A stretch of DNA of 57,732 nt from Kocuria palustris (GTDB taxonomy: Bacteria > Actinomycetota > Actinomycetes > Actinomycetales > Micrococcaceae): assembly GCF_007666205.1 (NCBI RefSeq), contig NZ_VDOR01000013.1, positions 1 to 57,732 of the forward strand, in the 5' to 3' direction. The stretch's first letter is position 1; each line of letters starts with the position of its first letter. Below are positions 30,142-38,674 of this stretch, one piece after another. The position numbers and the translations under genes were made by a program. Under the pieces are notes generated by a model, which made no database searches, was not told the DNA's origin, and worked only from the letters and a program-made list of their open reading frames with translations.

Positions 30142-30539
30142 GCGCCGGGGCCGGCCTCGAGCAGCCTGCCGCCGGGGGCGATCGCATCGCGCTGCGCGGG
30201 CTCACCGCCTTCGGCCGGCACGGGGTCCTCGAGCATGAACGGCGCGAGGGCCAGGAGTTCGCCGTCGATCTGGTGCTGCACCTCGATCTCGAGCCGGCCG
30301 GCTCTTCCGACGACCTGACCCGCACCGTGCACTACGGGGAGGTCGCCGAGGCCGTCCACCAGGAGATCGGCGGGGAGCCGCTGGAGCTCATCGAGGCCCT
30401 GGCGCAGCGGATCGCGCGGCGACTGCTCGCCGAGCACGAGCTCGTGGAGGCGGTCGAGGTCACCGTGCACAAGCCGCACGCGCCCATCGCGGTCGCCTTC
30501 GACGACGTCGCCGTCACCGTCGTGCGGAGGCGGCCCTGA
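30138..30539 (+). CDS. folB: Dihydroneopterin aldolase
   Basis: A 133-residue tunnelling-fold enzyme that cleaves dihydroneopterin to hydroxymethyl-dihydropterin. It has the family start RIALRGLTAFGRHGVLEHER (about residues 16-35), the glutamate in GQEFAVDLVL, the Tyr in VHYGEVAE and VEVTVHKPHAPI near the end. GTG at 30138 overlaps the folP TGA; the stop shares its A with the folK ATG. This tight spacing indicates one folate operon. Confidence 0.93.
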   Translation: MSAGAGLEQPAAGGDRIALRGLTAFGRHGVLEHERREGQEFAVDLVLHLDLEPAGSSDDLTRTVHYGEVAEAVHQEIGGEPLELIEALAQRIARRLLAEHELVEAVEVTVHKPHAPIAVAFDDVAVTVVRRRP

Positions 30540-31069
30540 TGCCGCGCGCGCTGCTCGCCCTGGGCTCGAACCTCGGCGACCGCGGGCGGCTGCTGCGCTC
30601 GGCCGTCGAGGCGCTGCGGGCCGAGGAGCAGGTCGTCGTGGAGGGGGTCTCGCCCGTCGTCGTCACGCAGGCAGTGGGCGGGCCGGACGGGCAGCCCGAC
30701 TTCCTCAACGGCGTCGTCCGGATCCGCACCTCGCTGCCGCCGCAGGGCCTGCTCGAGCTGTGCCAGCGGATCGAGGCCGAGCACGACCGCGTGCGCCTCG
30801 AGCGCTGGGGGCCGCGCACCCTGGATCTCGACATCATCGACTACGACGGGATCGTCCTGGACGATCCGGCCCTGACGCTGCCGCACCCGCGCGCGGCGGG
30901 CCGGGCCTTCGTGCTGGCGCCCTGGGCCATGCTCGAGCCCGAGGCCGTGCTCGCGGGGCGCCGGGTGAGCGAGCTGGCTCGGGAGGCCGAGGACCTCGGG
31001 GGCCTCGACCCGCGAGCCCTGCGTCTCGAGGACCTCGGGGCCGAGACCGGGGGAGGAGCCCGATCATGA
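30539..31069 (+). CDS. folK: 2-amino-4-hydroxy-6-hydroxymethyldihydropteridine diphosphokinase
   Basis: A 176-residue enzyme that pyrophosphorylates hydroxymethyl-dihydropterin to feed FolP. It carries ALLALGSNLGDR at the N-terminus, QPDFLNGVVRIRT, the signature RWGPRTLDLDIIDYDG (about residues 88-103) with metal-binding aspartates, and LPHPRAAGRAFVLAP. It starts within the folB stop and ends inside the start of the DUF3180 gene. Confidence 0.95.
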   Translation: MPRALLALGSNLGDRGRLLRSAVEALRAEEQVVVEGVSPVVVTQAVGGPDGQPDFLNGVVRIRTSLPPQGLLELCQRIEAEHDRVRLERWGPRTLDLDIIDYDGIVLDDPALTLPHPRAAGRAFVLAPWAMLEPEAVLAGRRVSELAREAEDLGGLDPRALRLEDLGAETGGGARS

Positions 31070-31581
31070 GGGGACTGACCGTCCGGGTGCTCGCGACCGT
31101 CGCCGCGCTGGCCTTCGTGGCCGCCTGGGCGGCCGATCTGCTCTCGGGGCGACTGGGCGGGCCGCTGCTGGCGCTGCCGGTGCTCTCGGGCGTCGGGCTG
31201 CTCGTGTTCGCCGGCGTCCTGCTGATCATGGGGCTGCGAGTGCGACGGCTGCGCGACGGCGACCGCGAGCTGAGCATGGACCGCAGCTGGGGGACCATCA
31301 CGGCCGCGCTGGCCCAGGCCGCGGCGATCCTGGGCGGTCTCACCCTGGGATGGCACGCGATGCTCGTGGTGGACCAGGCCGTGCTCGTGCCCCTCCGCTC
31401 GGATCAGGGCCCGCTGTGGGGGTGCCTCTTCCAGGTCGGGGTGGGCGCCGTCCTGATCGTGATCGGCTGGATCGTCGAGCGGTTCTGCCGCATCCCGCCC
31501 GATGACCCCGAGGCCGAGGAGGCGGGGCAGACCCGCCCGGGCACCGCCCCCGAGGGCGGCCTGGCCCGGGGCGGCGGCTGA
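31066..31581 (+). CDS. DUF3180 family membrane protein
   Basis: A 171-residue protein with four hydrophobic helices (about residues 7-23, 35-57, 78-98 and 117-139) and a polar, Pro/Gly-rich C-terminus. The loop RDGDRELSMDRSWGTITAALAQ, seen in pieces around residues 66-86, is the conserved part. It matches the actinobacterial DUF3180 family that usually follows folK. Its function is unknown. ATG at 31066 overlaps the folK stop. Confidence 0.88.
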   Translation: MRGLTVRVLATVAALAFVAAWAADLLSGRLGGPLLALPVLSGVGLLVFAGVLLIMGLRVRRLRDGDRELSMDRSWGTITAALAQAAAILGGLTLGWHAMLVVDQAVLVPLRSDQGPLWGCLFQVGVGAVLIVIGWIVERFCRIPPDDPEAEEAGQTRPGTAPEGGLARGGG

Positions 31582-31667
31582 GCGGCTCGTCCTTCCGGAG
31601 CGCGGATGCCGGACCGCCCGCTGCAGGATCCCCCTGACGACGGATGCGCGGGCGGCCCTCGCCTCCC

Positions 31668-31673
31668 TACTGT
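31668..31673 (+). promoter_or_regulatory. Predicted -10 for the PH-domain gene pair
   Basis: TACTGT, framed by CTCCC and GGGAG inverted 5-mers, about 94 nt before the first PH-domain gene. The 185-bp gap holds nothing else recognised. Confidence 0.35.
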
Positions 31674-31766
31674 GGGAGCCCGACCGTCACCGGTCCCGGC
31701 CGTCGCCGTCCCCCGGCCGGGGTCCGATCCGCCCCGCGCCCCCGCCCGCAGAGGAGCATCGCGATC

Positions 31767-32327
31767 ATGAGCCACGAGCCCGCCGGCGCCCCGAGGCTGA
31801 GCTCGGAGGATCCCGCCACCCTGCCGCCGTCGGGTCCCGAGGACGGGCCGTGGCAGGGGTTGCACCCCCGCTACCTGATCGTGCGGCTCCTCTCCGAGGC
31901 CATCGGCTATGCGGTGCTCCTCGCCGCGACGGTGTGGCCGCTGATCCTCAAGCTCGCCGGGCCGTGGGACGGGGCGAGCTGGTGGGCCGTGCTGCCCTGG
32001 CCGACCGCAGCGCTCGTGCTCGGCCTGGTGCAGCTCGCGCTGACGCCGCGGCGCGTGCGCGCCTACGGCTACCGCGAGGACGCCGACGACTTCGCCGTGC
32101 GCAAGGGCCTGCTCTTCCGCTCGCTCGTGGTGGTGCCCTACGGCCGCATGCAGTACGTCGACGTGAACTCCGGGCCGCTGCTGCGCGCGTTCGGTCTCGC
32201 CTCGATCACCCTCCACACGGCCTCGGCCGACACCGACACCGAGCTGCCGGGGGTGAGTGCCCAGGAGGCGAACCGGCTGCGCGAGCGCCTCACGGAGCGC
32301 GGCGAAGCCCGCCTGATCGAGCTGTGA
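31767..32327 (+). CDS. Membrane protein with bacterial PH domain (YdbS-like)
   Basis: A 186-residue protein with two transmembrane helices (about residues 45-62 and 71-90) followed by one bPH_2 domain. The domain shows ALTPRRVRAYGYREDADDF, then VVVPYGRMQYVDVNSGPLLR (about residues 124-143), then GLASITLHTAS, the YdbS/YdbT pattern. YdbS/T-type pairs are membrane proteins of unsettled role; in Bacillus they have been linked to resistance to a bacteriocin. ATG at 31767 follows GAGGAG. Its stop overlaps the next gene. Confidence 0.88.
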   Translation: MSHEPAGAPRLSSEDPATLPPSGPEDGPWQGLHPRYLIVRLLSEAIGYAVLLAATVWPLILKLAGPWDGASWWAVLPWPTAALVLGLVQLALTPRRVRAYGYREDADDFAVRKGLLFRSLVVVPYGRMQYVDVNSGPLLRAFGLASITLHTASADTDTELPGVSAQEANRLRERLTERGEARLIEL

Positions 32328-33904
32328 GCCGGCCCGTGGACGACCGCGACCTCCGCGCTCGCGGGCCGCTGGACGGCGGCGACGAATGGCACCGGGTCCA
32401 CCCGCTCTCCCCGCTCATCCGCGGCTGGGTCGTGGTGCTGGCCATCCTGGGCGTGCTGCTCTCGAACGTCGTGGACTCCTTCTTCGGCGGCGGCGACGAG
32501 GGGCCCGGGCTGAACGACCACCTCGAAGGGCTGCCCGGCTGGGCCTCCCTGCTCGAGGGCGCGGCCATGTGGGCCGCGCTGCTGGTCGTCACGGCGGCCG
32601 CGGCCGTCGTCGCGGCCGTCGCGGTGGCCCTGTTCTCCCTGTTCGTCTGGTGGTTCACGCGCTACCAGATCACGGCCACGCACGTGCGGCTGCGCACGGG
32701 CGCCCTGTTCCGGCAGGAGCGCCAGACCCGCCTGGACCGGGTCCAGGCCATCGACATCAAGCGGCCGCTCGTCCCGCGGATCGTCGGGCTCGCGGAGCTG
32801 CACTTCGAGGTGGCCGACGCCGGCGAGACCTCCGTCGTGCTGCGCTACCTGCGCCACGGCGCGGCGCGGCAGCTGCGCTCCCAGCTGCTCGCCGCGATCC
32901 GCGACCGGGGCGGGTCCCCGGCAGCCGCGCAGGGCCCCGCGGGGGACCGCCCCGCCGACGCCCCCGTCGCCCCCTGGGCGCAGAACCCCCTCCCCGCCCC
33001 CGACGGCTCGGCGGAGGAGGACGGCGAGTTCGTCCTGCGGGTGCCCACCTCCCGGGTGCTGCTGTCCTGGCTGCTGAGCCCGTCGATGGTATGGCTCGTG
33101 ATCTTCGCGGTCGCCGCGGGGGTCCTGCTCGTCGTGGCCCCGGCGTTCATGGCCGCGGCCTTCGCGGGCTGGATCCCGGCGCTGATCGGCCTGGGAACGG
33201 CGCTGTTCCGCCGCCTCGAGGGCAGCTGGGGCTTCCGGGCGCATCGCACGTCCAAGGGGCTGCGGCTGAGCTACGGCCTGCTCAACGCCACCTCGCAGAC
33301 CGTCCCGCTCGGGCGGATCCAGGCGGTGCGGGTGCGCCGGCCGCTGCTGTGGCGCCCGGCCGGCTGGAGCGAGGTGGCGATCAACGTGGCCGGCTACGGC
33401 GGTCTGGCGGAGACCGGCCAGGCCACCTCCCGCACGACGCTGATCCCCGTGGCCACCGACGAGCACCTGCGGCTGGTGCTGGCCGAGGCCCTGGGCGACT
33501 CCGACGCCGAGGCCGTCGCCGGCACGGTGCTCCACGGCCTGACGGGCGATCTCGTGCAGGACCCGCAGACGCCGTTCACGATCTCGCCGCGGCGCGCCGC
33601 TCGGCTCTCCTGGATCGTGCGCCGCCGCCGGGGCTTCGCCGTGACGGCGCACGAGGTGGTCACGGTCGACGGCCGGCTGGCGCGGGAGTGCACGGTCGTC
33701 CCGCACGGCAAGATCCAGTCGATGGGCGTCACCCGCGGGCCCCTGGCCCGGTGGCTGGGGCTGTCCGACGTCAGCCTGCACTCCATCCCCGGGCCGGTCA
33801 GCCCCGTGATCGGGCACATGGACCGCGAGACCGCCGAGCGGTTCGTGCGGGAGCAGACCGTGCGCTCGCGGCAGGCATGCACCCTGGTCTCCGACGCCGC
33901 CTGA
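32324..33904 (+). CDS. Multi-PH-domain membrane protein (YdbT-like)
   Basis: A 526-residue partner of the preceding gene, starting at GTG 32324 inside its stop codon. Two helix pairs (about residues 28-46 with 76-106, and 245-284) alternate with bPH_2 domains. The repeats show YQITATHVRLRTGALFRQ with RLDRVQAIDIKRPLV, then HRTSKGLRLSYGLLN with LGRIQAVRVRRPLLW, then FAVTAHEVVTVDGRLARE with PHGKIQSMGVTRGPL. That is three PH domains, the usual YdbT architecture. Function is unknown; the pair probably forms one complex. Confidence 0.88.
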   Translation: MSRPVDDRDLRARGPLDGGDEWHRVHPLSPLIRGWVVVLAILGVLLSNVVDSFFGGGDEGPGLNDHLEGLPGWASLLEGAAMWAALLVVTAAAAVVAAVAVALFSLFVWWFTRYQITATHVRLRTGALFRQERQTRLDRVQAIDIKRPLVPRIVGLAELHFEVADAGETSVVLRYLRHGAARQLRSQLLAAIRDRGGSPAAAQGPAGDRPADAPVAPWAQNPLPAPDGSAEEDGEFVLRVPTSRVLLSWLLSPSMVWLVIFAVAAGVLLVVAPAFMAAAFAGWIPALIGLGTALFRRLEGSWGFRAHRTSKGLRLSYGLLNATSQTVPLGRIQAVRVRRPLLWRPAGWSEVAINVAGYGGLAETGQATSRTTLIPVATDEHLRLVLAEALGDSDAEAVAGTVLHGLTGDLVQDPQTPFTISPRRAARLSWIVRRRRGFAVTAHEVVTVDGRLARECTVVPHGKIQSMGVTRGPLARWLGLSDVSLHSIPGPVSPVIGHMDRETAERFVREQTVRSRQACTLVSDAA

Positions 33905-34059
33905 GCCGGCCCGCCCGTCCGGGTGGCCCGCCTCCGCCGACGGACGCGGCCGTCCGGGCGGAGCGTGTGCGGCCCGGCGCATAGGCTGGTGCCGCTGCGC
34001 AGCCCGGGGCCTCGACGGGCCGCAGCCACCCGGACCCCAGGACCATGCAGGAGCTGACC

Positions 34060-35925
34060 GTGACCGAAGCCTCGAACCGCCCCGGACGACTCGGCGTGGG
34101 CGTCATCGGCGCCGGACGCGTGGGCGCGGTGCTGGGTGCTGCGCTGCGCGCGGCCGGGCATGCCGTGGTCGGCGTCGCGGCCGTCTCGGAGGCCTCGCGC
34201 GAGCGCGCCGAGCTGCTGCTGCCCGAGGTCCCGGTCCTCGCTCCGCAGGAGATCGTGGAGCGCGCCGAGCTCGTGCTGCTGGCCGTGCCGGACGACCAGC
34301 TGCCGGGCCTCGTGCAGGGCCTGGCCGACACGGGCCATTGGCAGGCGGGGCAGCTCGTGGCGCACACCGCAGGGCGGTGGGGGGTCGAGGTCCTCGAGCC
34401 GGCGCGGCAGGCCGGGGCCATCGGGCTGGCCATCCACCCGTCCATGACCTTCACGGGCCTGAGCCTCGACCTGCCCCGGCTGACGGACTGCGCCTTCGGG
34501 ATCACCGCCCCGGCCGCCGTCCTGCCGATCGCGCAGGCGCTGGTCATGGAGATGGGCGGCGAGCCCGTCGTCATCGCCGAGGCGGACCGGCCGCTCTACC
34601 ACGCGGCCCTGGCCCACGGGGCCAATCACCTCACGACGATCGTGGGACAGGCCCTCCAGCTGCTCGGCGAGCTGGGGCTCGAGCACCCGGAGCGCGTGCT
34701 CGGCCCCCTCGTGCGCGCGAGCCTGGACAACGCGCTGGCCTCCGGGGAGTCCGCGCTCACCGGCCCGGTGGCCCGCGGGGATGCGAGCACCGTCCGCGAG
34801 CACCGGCTGACGCTGGCCGAGCACGCCCTGGGGACGCAGGAGCAGGACATCTCCGAGGCCTATCTCGCGCTGGCCCGTCTCACGGCGGACCGGGCGAGGA
34901 GCCGCGGGATGCTCGACGACGCGCAGCACGCCGGGATCCTCGAGGCCCTGGGACGTCGGAGCGCGGACGGCCCGGGAGCATCGGAGGCCGAGGCCGGGGC
35001 CGCAGACCAGGAGGCCGAGCCGGCGTCCGCGCCCGCCGCCCGGGCCGACGGCCCGCAGGTGATCCGGGAGCCCGCCGAGCTGCGCGCAGCGCTGCGGGCG
35101 GCCGCCCGGCGGAAGGGGCCGGGCGCCTCGATCGGGCTCGTGCCCACCATGGGGGCCCTGCACGAGGGCCACGCCCACCTGGTGCGCCGGGCCCGGGATG
35201 AGAACGACGTCGTCGCGGTGTCGATCTTCGTGAACCCGCTGCAGTTCGGCCCGAACGAGGACTTCGAGCGCTATCCCTCCGACCTGCCGGCGGATCTGGA
35301 GCTGCTGGCCGGGCTGGACGTCGACCTCGTCTTCGCCCCGACGGTCGAGGCGATGTACCCCGGCGGGGGTCCGCTCGTGACCGTCAGCTCCGGGCGGCTC
35401 GGGACCGTCCTGGACGGCGCCTCGCGCCCCGGGCACTTCGACGGCGTGCTGACCGTCGTCAACAAGCTGATGACCCTGGCCTCCGGGCACACCGATCAGC
35501 CCCTGCGGGCGTACTTCGGGCAGAAGGACGCCCAGCAGCTGCTCGTCGTCCAGCGCATGGTCCGCGACACGAACCTGGACGTCGAGGTCCGTCCGGTGCC
35601 GATCGTGCGCGCCGACGACGGCCTGGCGCTGTCGTCGCGCAATGCCTACCTGGACGAGGACGAGCGCCGCGCCGCCCCGGTCCTCTCCCGCACCCTGGGC
35701 GAGCTGGCCCGGGGCGAGATCGACCTCCCGGAGGCGCGGCGCCGGATCGACGCGCAGGTCATCGCCGGGCGGCGCACCGTCGAGCTGGACTACCTCGTGG
35801 TCGTGGATCCGCAGACCCTGGCGGAGGTCCCGCCGCGGCGCGGGGCCCTGGCGCTGACGGCGGCCCGGGTGGGGACCACCCGGCTGATCGACAACCGCAT
35901 GATCGAGGTTCCGGACGGCGCGTGA
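34060..35925 (+). CDS. panC: DUF2520 Rossmann domain fused to pantoate--beta-alanine ligase
   Basis: A 621-residue fusion. Residues about 5-295 form a DUF2520-type protein: [15 protein letters not shown] (NAD(P) loop), [29 protein letters not shown] and a helical C-terminal part with [20 protein letters not shown]. An Ala/Glu/Pro linker spans roughly 296-330. Residues about 335-615 form Pan[20 protein letters not shown] (ATP site HxGH), [28 protein letters not shown] and [13 protein letters not shown]. PanC condenses pantoate with beta-alanine using ATP. GTG at 34060 follows AGGAG with 6 nt spacing and is preferred; ATG at 34045 would add five residues. In related genomes these are normally two adjacent genes. 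Confidence 0.92.
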   Translation: MTEASNRPGRLGVGVIGAGRVGAVLGAALRAAGHAVVGVAAVSEASRERAELLLPEVPVLAPQEIVERAELVLLAVPDDQLPGLVQGLADTGHWQAGQLVAHTAGRWGVEVLEPARQAGAIGLAIHPSMTFTGLSLDLPRLTDCAFGITAPAAVLPIAQALVMEMGGEPVVIAEADRPLYHAALAHGANHLTTIVGQALQLLGELGLEHPERVLGPLVRASLDNALASGESALTGPVARGDASTVREHRLTLAEHALGTQEQDISEAYLALARLTADRARSRGMLDDAQHAGILEALGRRSADGPGASEAEAGAADQEAEPASAPAARADGPQVIREPAELRAALRAAARRKGPGASIGLVPTMGALHEGHAHLVRRARDENDVVAVSIFVNPLQFGPNEDFERYPSDLPADLELLAGLDVDLVFAPTVEAMYPGGGPLVTVSSGRLGTVLDGASRPGHFDGVLTVVNKLMTLASGHTDQPLRAYFGQKDAQQLLVVQRMVRDTNLDVEVRPVPIVRADDGLALSSRNAYLDEDERRAAPVLSRTLGELARGEIDLPEARRRIDAQVIAGRRTVELDYLVVVDPQTLAEVPPRRGALALTAARVGTTRLIDNRMIEVPDGA

Positions 35926-35985
35926 GGCGGCTCTCACCGACGATGGCGGGCGGCCTCCCGAGGCGACGACACCCGGGCCGATGGC

Positions 35986-35991
35986 TATCCT
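35986..35991 (+). promoter_or_regulatory. -10 for leaderless lysS
   Basis: TATCCT, 8 nt before the lysS GTG at 36000, with no ribosome binding site in between. Confidence 0.5.
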
Positions 35992-35999
35992 GGTGACCC

Positions 36000-37553
36000 G
36001 TGACCACTCCTGAGACGCGCGATCCCGCAGCCAGCCCCGACCCCGACTCCTCGTCCGCAGCGGCTGGTGCCGAGCAGAAGGACGAGCAGAGGCGGTTCCG
36101 CCTGGACAAGCGCGCGTCCCTGATGGACTCCGGCCGCGAGGCCTACCCCGTGGCGGTCGAGCGGAGCCACACCCTCCCCGAGATCCGCGAGGGCTGGAAG
36201 CATCTGGAGACCGGCGAGGAGACCGAGGACGTCGTCTCGGTGGCCGGTCGCGTGGTGTTCGTGCGCAACACCGGCAAGCTCTGCTTCGCGGCGCTGCAGG
36301 ACGGCCACGGCGTCCAGCTGCAGCTCATGCTCTCCAAGGCCGTCGTCGGCGAGGACGCGCTGGCGCAGTGGAAGTCCCTGGTGGATCTGGGCGACTTCGT
36401 CTCCGCGACCGGCACCGTCATCCGCTCGCGCCGCGGCGAGCTCTCGGTCATGGTCCGGTCGTGGACCATGGCCTCCAAGGCCCTGCGTCCGCTGCCCAAC
36501 CTCTACGAGGGCTCCGAGCTCAGCGAGGAGACCCGCGTCCGGCAGCGGTACCTCGATCTGCTCGTGCGCCAGGAGGCGCGCGACGTCGTCCGCACGCGCG
36601 CGAAGATCATCTCGACCGTGCGCCGGGCCCTCGAGGACGAGGACTACGTCGAGATCGAGACGCCGATGCTGCAGCTCGTGCACGGCGGCGCCGCCGCGCG
36701 GCCGTTCAGCACCCATCTGAACGCGTTCGACCAGGACATGACCCTGCGCATCGCGACCGAGCTCTACCTCAAGCGCGCCGTGGTCGGCGGGGTCGAGCGG
36801 GTCTTCGAGATCGGCCGGGTGTTCCGCAACGAGGGCGTGGACTCCACGCACTCCCCGGAGTTCACGACCCTCGAGGCCTACCAGGCCTGGGGCGATCAGC
36901 ACACCATGGCCGAGCTGATCCAGCGCGTGATCGTGGCCTGCGCCGACGCCCTGGGCATCGACGGGCCGCTGCAGACCGCGAAGGGCGAGATCGACCTGCG
37001 CGGCGAATGGGCCTGGCTGGGCGTCTACCCCGGGCTCTCGGAGGCCGTGGGGCAGGAGATCACCCCGCAGACCCCCGCCGAGACCCTGCGCTCGATCGCG
37101 GCGGAGCACGACGTCTCCGTGGACCCTGCATGGGATGCCCAGAAGCTCGTGATCGAGCTCTTCGGCGAGATCGTGGAGCCCACGCTGATCCAGCCGACGT
37201 TCGTGTGCGACTACCCGCCGGCCGCCCAGCCGCTGGCGCGTCCGCACCGGGAGAAGCCCGGGGTCATCGAGGCCTGGGACCTGATCATCGGCGGCATGGA
37301 GCGCGGCACGGCGTTCTCGGAGCTGATCGACCCCGTCGTGCAGCGCGAGCGGCTCACCGAGCAGTCCCGCATGGCCGCGGCCGGCGACGACGAGGCCATG
37401 CAGCTCGACGAGGACTTCCTGCGCGCGCTCGAGCACGGCGCCCCGCCCATGGGCGGACTCGGACTGGGCCTGGACCGGCTCATCATGCTCTTCACGGACC
37501 TGGGCATCCGCGAGACCATCCTCTTCCCCCTGATGAAGCCCGAGAAGGACTGA
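36000..37553 (+). CDS. lysS: Lysine--tRNA ligase, class II
   Basis: A 517-residue synthetase that charges tRNA-Lys. The N-terminal OB fold (about residues 60-165; VVSVAGRVVFVRNTGKLCFA) binds the anticodon. The class II core has TPMLQLVHGGAAARPF, motif 2 FEIGRVFRNEGVDSTHSPEF (about residues 265-284) and motif 3 GLGLGLDRLIMLFTDL near the C-terminus. The 20-residue N-terminal extension is low-complexity. A cognate tRNA-Lys(UUU) lies at 56972-57047 in this window. A small membrane gene follows after 5 bp. Confidence 0.96.
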   Translation: MTTPETRDPAASPDPDSSSAAAGAEQKDEQRRFRLDKRASLMDSGREAYPVAVERSHTLPEIREGWKHLETGEETEDVVSVAGRVVFVRNTGKLCFAALQDGHGVQLQLMLSKAVVGEDALAQWKSLVDLGDFVSATGTVIRSRRGELSVMVRSWTMASKALRPLPNLYEGSELSEETRVRQRYLDLLVRQEARDVVRTRAKIISTVRRALEDEDYVEIETPMLQLVHGGAAARPFSTHLNAFDQDMTLRIATELYLKRAVVGGVERVFEIGRVFRNEGVDSTHSPEFTTLEAYQAWGDQHTMAELIQRVIVACADALGIDGPLQTAKGEIDLRGEWAWLGVYPGLSEAVGQEITPQTPAETLRSIAAEHDVSVDPAWDAQKLVIELFGEIVEPTLIQPTFVCDYPPAAQPLARPHREKPGVIEAWDLIIGGMERGTAFSELIDPVVQRERLTEQSRMAAAGDDEAMQLDEDFLRALEHGAPPMGGLGLGLDRLIMLFTDLGIRETILFPLMKPEKD

Positions 37554-37558
37554 CCGCC

Positions 37559-37792
37559 ATGGGTGAGTACATCGCCGTGCTCCTGCCGTCGATCGGCGTG
37601 GGGCTGATCTTCTGGTTCGTCATGCGGGCGCTCTTCCGGGCGGACCGGGGGGAGCGCCGCGCCCAGGAGGCCGTGCAGCGGGATCAGGCCGATGCCGAGA
37701 GGTGGTATCAGGAGCTCAAGGAGCGGGAGGGCGCTTCCGGGGAGTCCTCGGAAGAGCGCCCGCGGAGGATTCCGGATCCGCCGCAGAAGTGA
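37559..37792 (+). CDS. Small single-pass membrane protein downstream of lysS
   Basis: A 77-residue protein with one N-terminal membrane helix (GEYIAVLLPSIGVGLIFWFV, residues 2-21) followed by a highly charged, probably helical tail (RADRGERRAQEAVQRDQADA). This is the layout of a membrane-anchored coiled coil. It begins 5 bp after lysS and ends 10 bp before a terminator hairpin, so it is probably the last gene of the lysS transcript. It was read in a frame hidden inside a longer open frame of lysS. Function unknown. Confidence 0.8.
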   Translation: MGEYIAVLLPSIGVGLIFWFVMRALFRADRGERRAQEAVQRDQADAERWYQELKEREGASGESSEERPRRIPDPPQK

Positions 37793-37802
37793 TTCCCCTC
37801 CG

Positions 37803-37830
37803 ATTCCCCGGCCCTTTGCGGCCGGGGAAT
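37803..37830 (+). terminator. lysS-operon terminator
   Basis: An 11-bp perfect stem (37803-37813 with 37820-37830) and a CTTTGC loop right after the small membrane gene. The lsr2 -35 candidate starts at its last base. Confidence 0.65.
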
Positions 37831-37859
37831 TGCCTTTCCCGGGACAAGGGCATTATATT
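37830..37859 (+). promoter_or_regulatory. Predicted lsr2 promoter
   Basis: TTGCCT (37830-37835), an 18-bp spacer and TATATT (37854-37859), one of the best sigma-A-like promoters in the window. The implied 5' leader to the ATG at 37976 is about 110 nt, much longer than for neighbouring genes. The region is AT-richer than its surroundings. Confidence 0.6.
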
Positions 37860-37975
37860 GGCGGTCAATAGGGGCCGCTGTGATCGGCATTCGCCGGTCC
37901 GCGGGGATGCACGGATATCTCGCGGGCCCCGTGATTGCGACCATCATTGCATCGGCATCCAAGGAGCCTCCTTCC

Positions 37976-38317
37976 ATGGCACAGACCGTGAAGATCATTC
38001 TCGAGGACGACCTCGACGGCGGGCCCGCCGACGAGACCGTCCGCTTCGGCCTCGACGGCGCGCAGTACGAGATCGACCTCTCGACCGACAATGCGGACAA
38101 GCTGCGCGCTGCGATCCGCCCGTTCGTCGGCAAGGCCCGCCGCGCCCAGTCCAAGCAGGCCGGCGGCCGCCCGAGCGCCAAGTCCTCGTCGGGCAGCCGC
38201 GGCAACCCGGACACGCCCAAGATCCGGGAGTGGGCCAAGCAGAACAACTACAACGTCTCCGATCGCGGCCGGATCCACCAGGAGATCCAGGATGCGTACT
38301 ACGAAGCCCACAAGTGA
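37976..38317 (+). CDS. lsr2: Lsr2 nucleoid-associated protein (H-NS-like)
   Basis: A 113-residue actinobacterial xenogeneic silencer that bridges AT-rich DNA. The N-terminal dimerisation part (MAQTVKIILEDDLDGG, then VRFGLDGAQYEIDLSTDNA) spans about residues 1-60. A Lys/Ser/Gly linker follows. The C-terminal DNA-binding domain has IREWAKQNNYNVSDRGRIHQ with the RGR AT-hook-like residues near 98-100 and ends QDAYYEAHK. ATG at 37976 follows AAGGAG. A hairpin ends the gene and clpC has its own promoter. Confidence 0.95.
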   Translation: MAQTVKIILEDDLDGGPADETVRFGLDGAQYEIDLSTDNADKLRAAIRPFVGKARRAQSKQAGGRPSAKSSSGSRGNPDTPKIREWAKQNNYNVSDRGRIHQEIQDAYYEAHK

Positions 38318-38398
38318 TCGGCGCAGGCCCGAGGCTGCGAGCGCCGCAGGATCGGCGGCGCGGCTGGAGGGCGGCTGCCGCACATTGATGCACCCCGG

Positions 38399-38432
38399 GA
38401 ATCCCCGCATGTCGGACGACGTGCGGGGATTC
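38399..38432 (+). terminator. lsr2 terminator hairpin
   Basis: An 11-bp perfect stem (GAATCCCCGCA and its complement at 38422-38432) with a 12-nt loop, 82 nt after lsr2. The rest of the 386-bp lsr2-clpC gap is non-coding as far as I can tell. It contains many GGAAT/ATTCC words and the clpC control sites below. Confidence 0.5.
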
Positions 38433-38625
38433 TCCATGTCCCCCGGGGAATGCCTCCCGAAAGGGGGCGAAGGATTCTTCGATGCGCAGGTGTCGTGAAT
38501 CTTCCCGAGGGATCCGAGACGCGCGTCGCGTCCGTTCGAGAATCCTCGGAATATCCCCGGAATCCGCTCGGTCCGCCCCTCCCGTGCGCCGTCCGATCAT
38601 GCCCCGGGGGCTCGGGCGGGCACGT

Positions 38626-38641
38626 CTCGCCTGTGGCGAAC
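38626..38641 (+). promoter_or_regulatory. Candidate ClgR operator of clpC
   Basis: CTCGCCTGTGGCGAAC contains CGC-N5-GCG in an inverted setting, close to the published ClgR consensus WNNWCGCYNANRGCGWWS except at the central base. It is centred about 47 bp upstream of the start point expected from the -10 at 38669. ClgR is a known activator of clp genes in actinobacteria. Assignment is by pattern and position. Confidence 0.5.
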
Positions 38642-38668
38642 AATGGCGGCGACCCCGTTCGACCTGCG

Positions 38669-38674
38669 TAGCAT
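38669..38674 (+). promoter_or_regulatory. Predicted clpC -10
   Basis: TAGCAT, 29 nt before the clpC ATG. There is no good -35, which fits a promoter that needs an activator. Confidence 0.45.

Noticed and set aside
34045-34059. ATG at 34045 as the start of the DUF2520-PanC gene
   Set aside because: The AGGAG inside this stretch is ideally spaced for the GTG at 34060, whereas the ATG itself has only a weak RBS. It remains possible.
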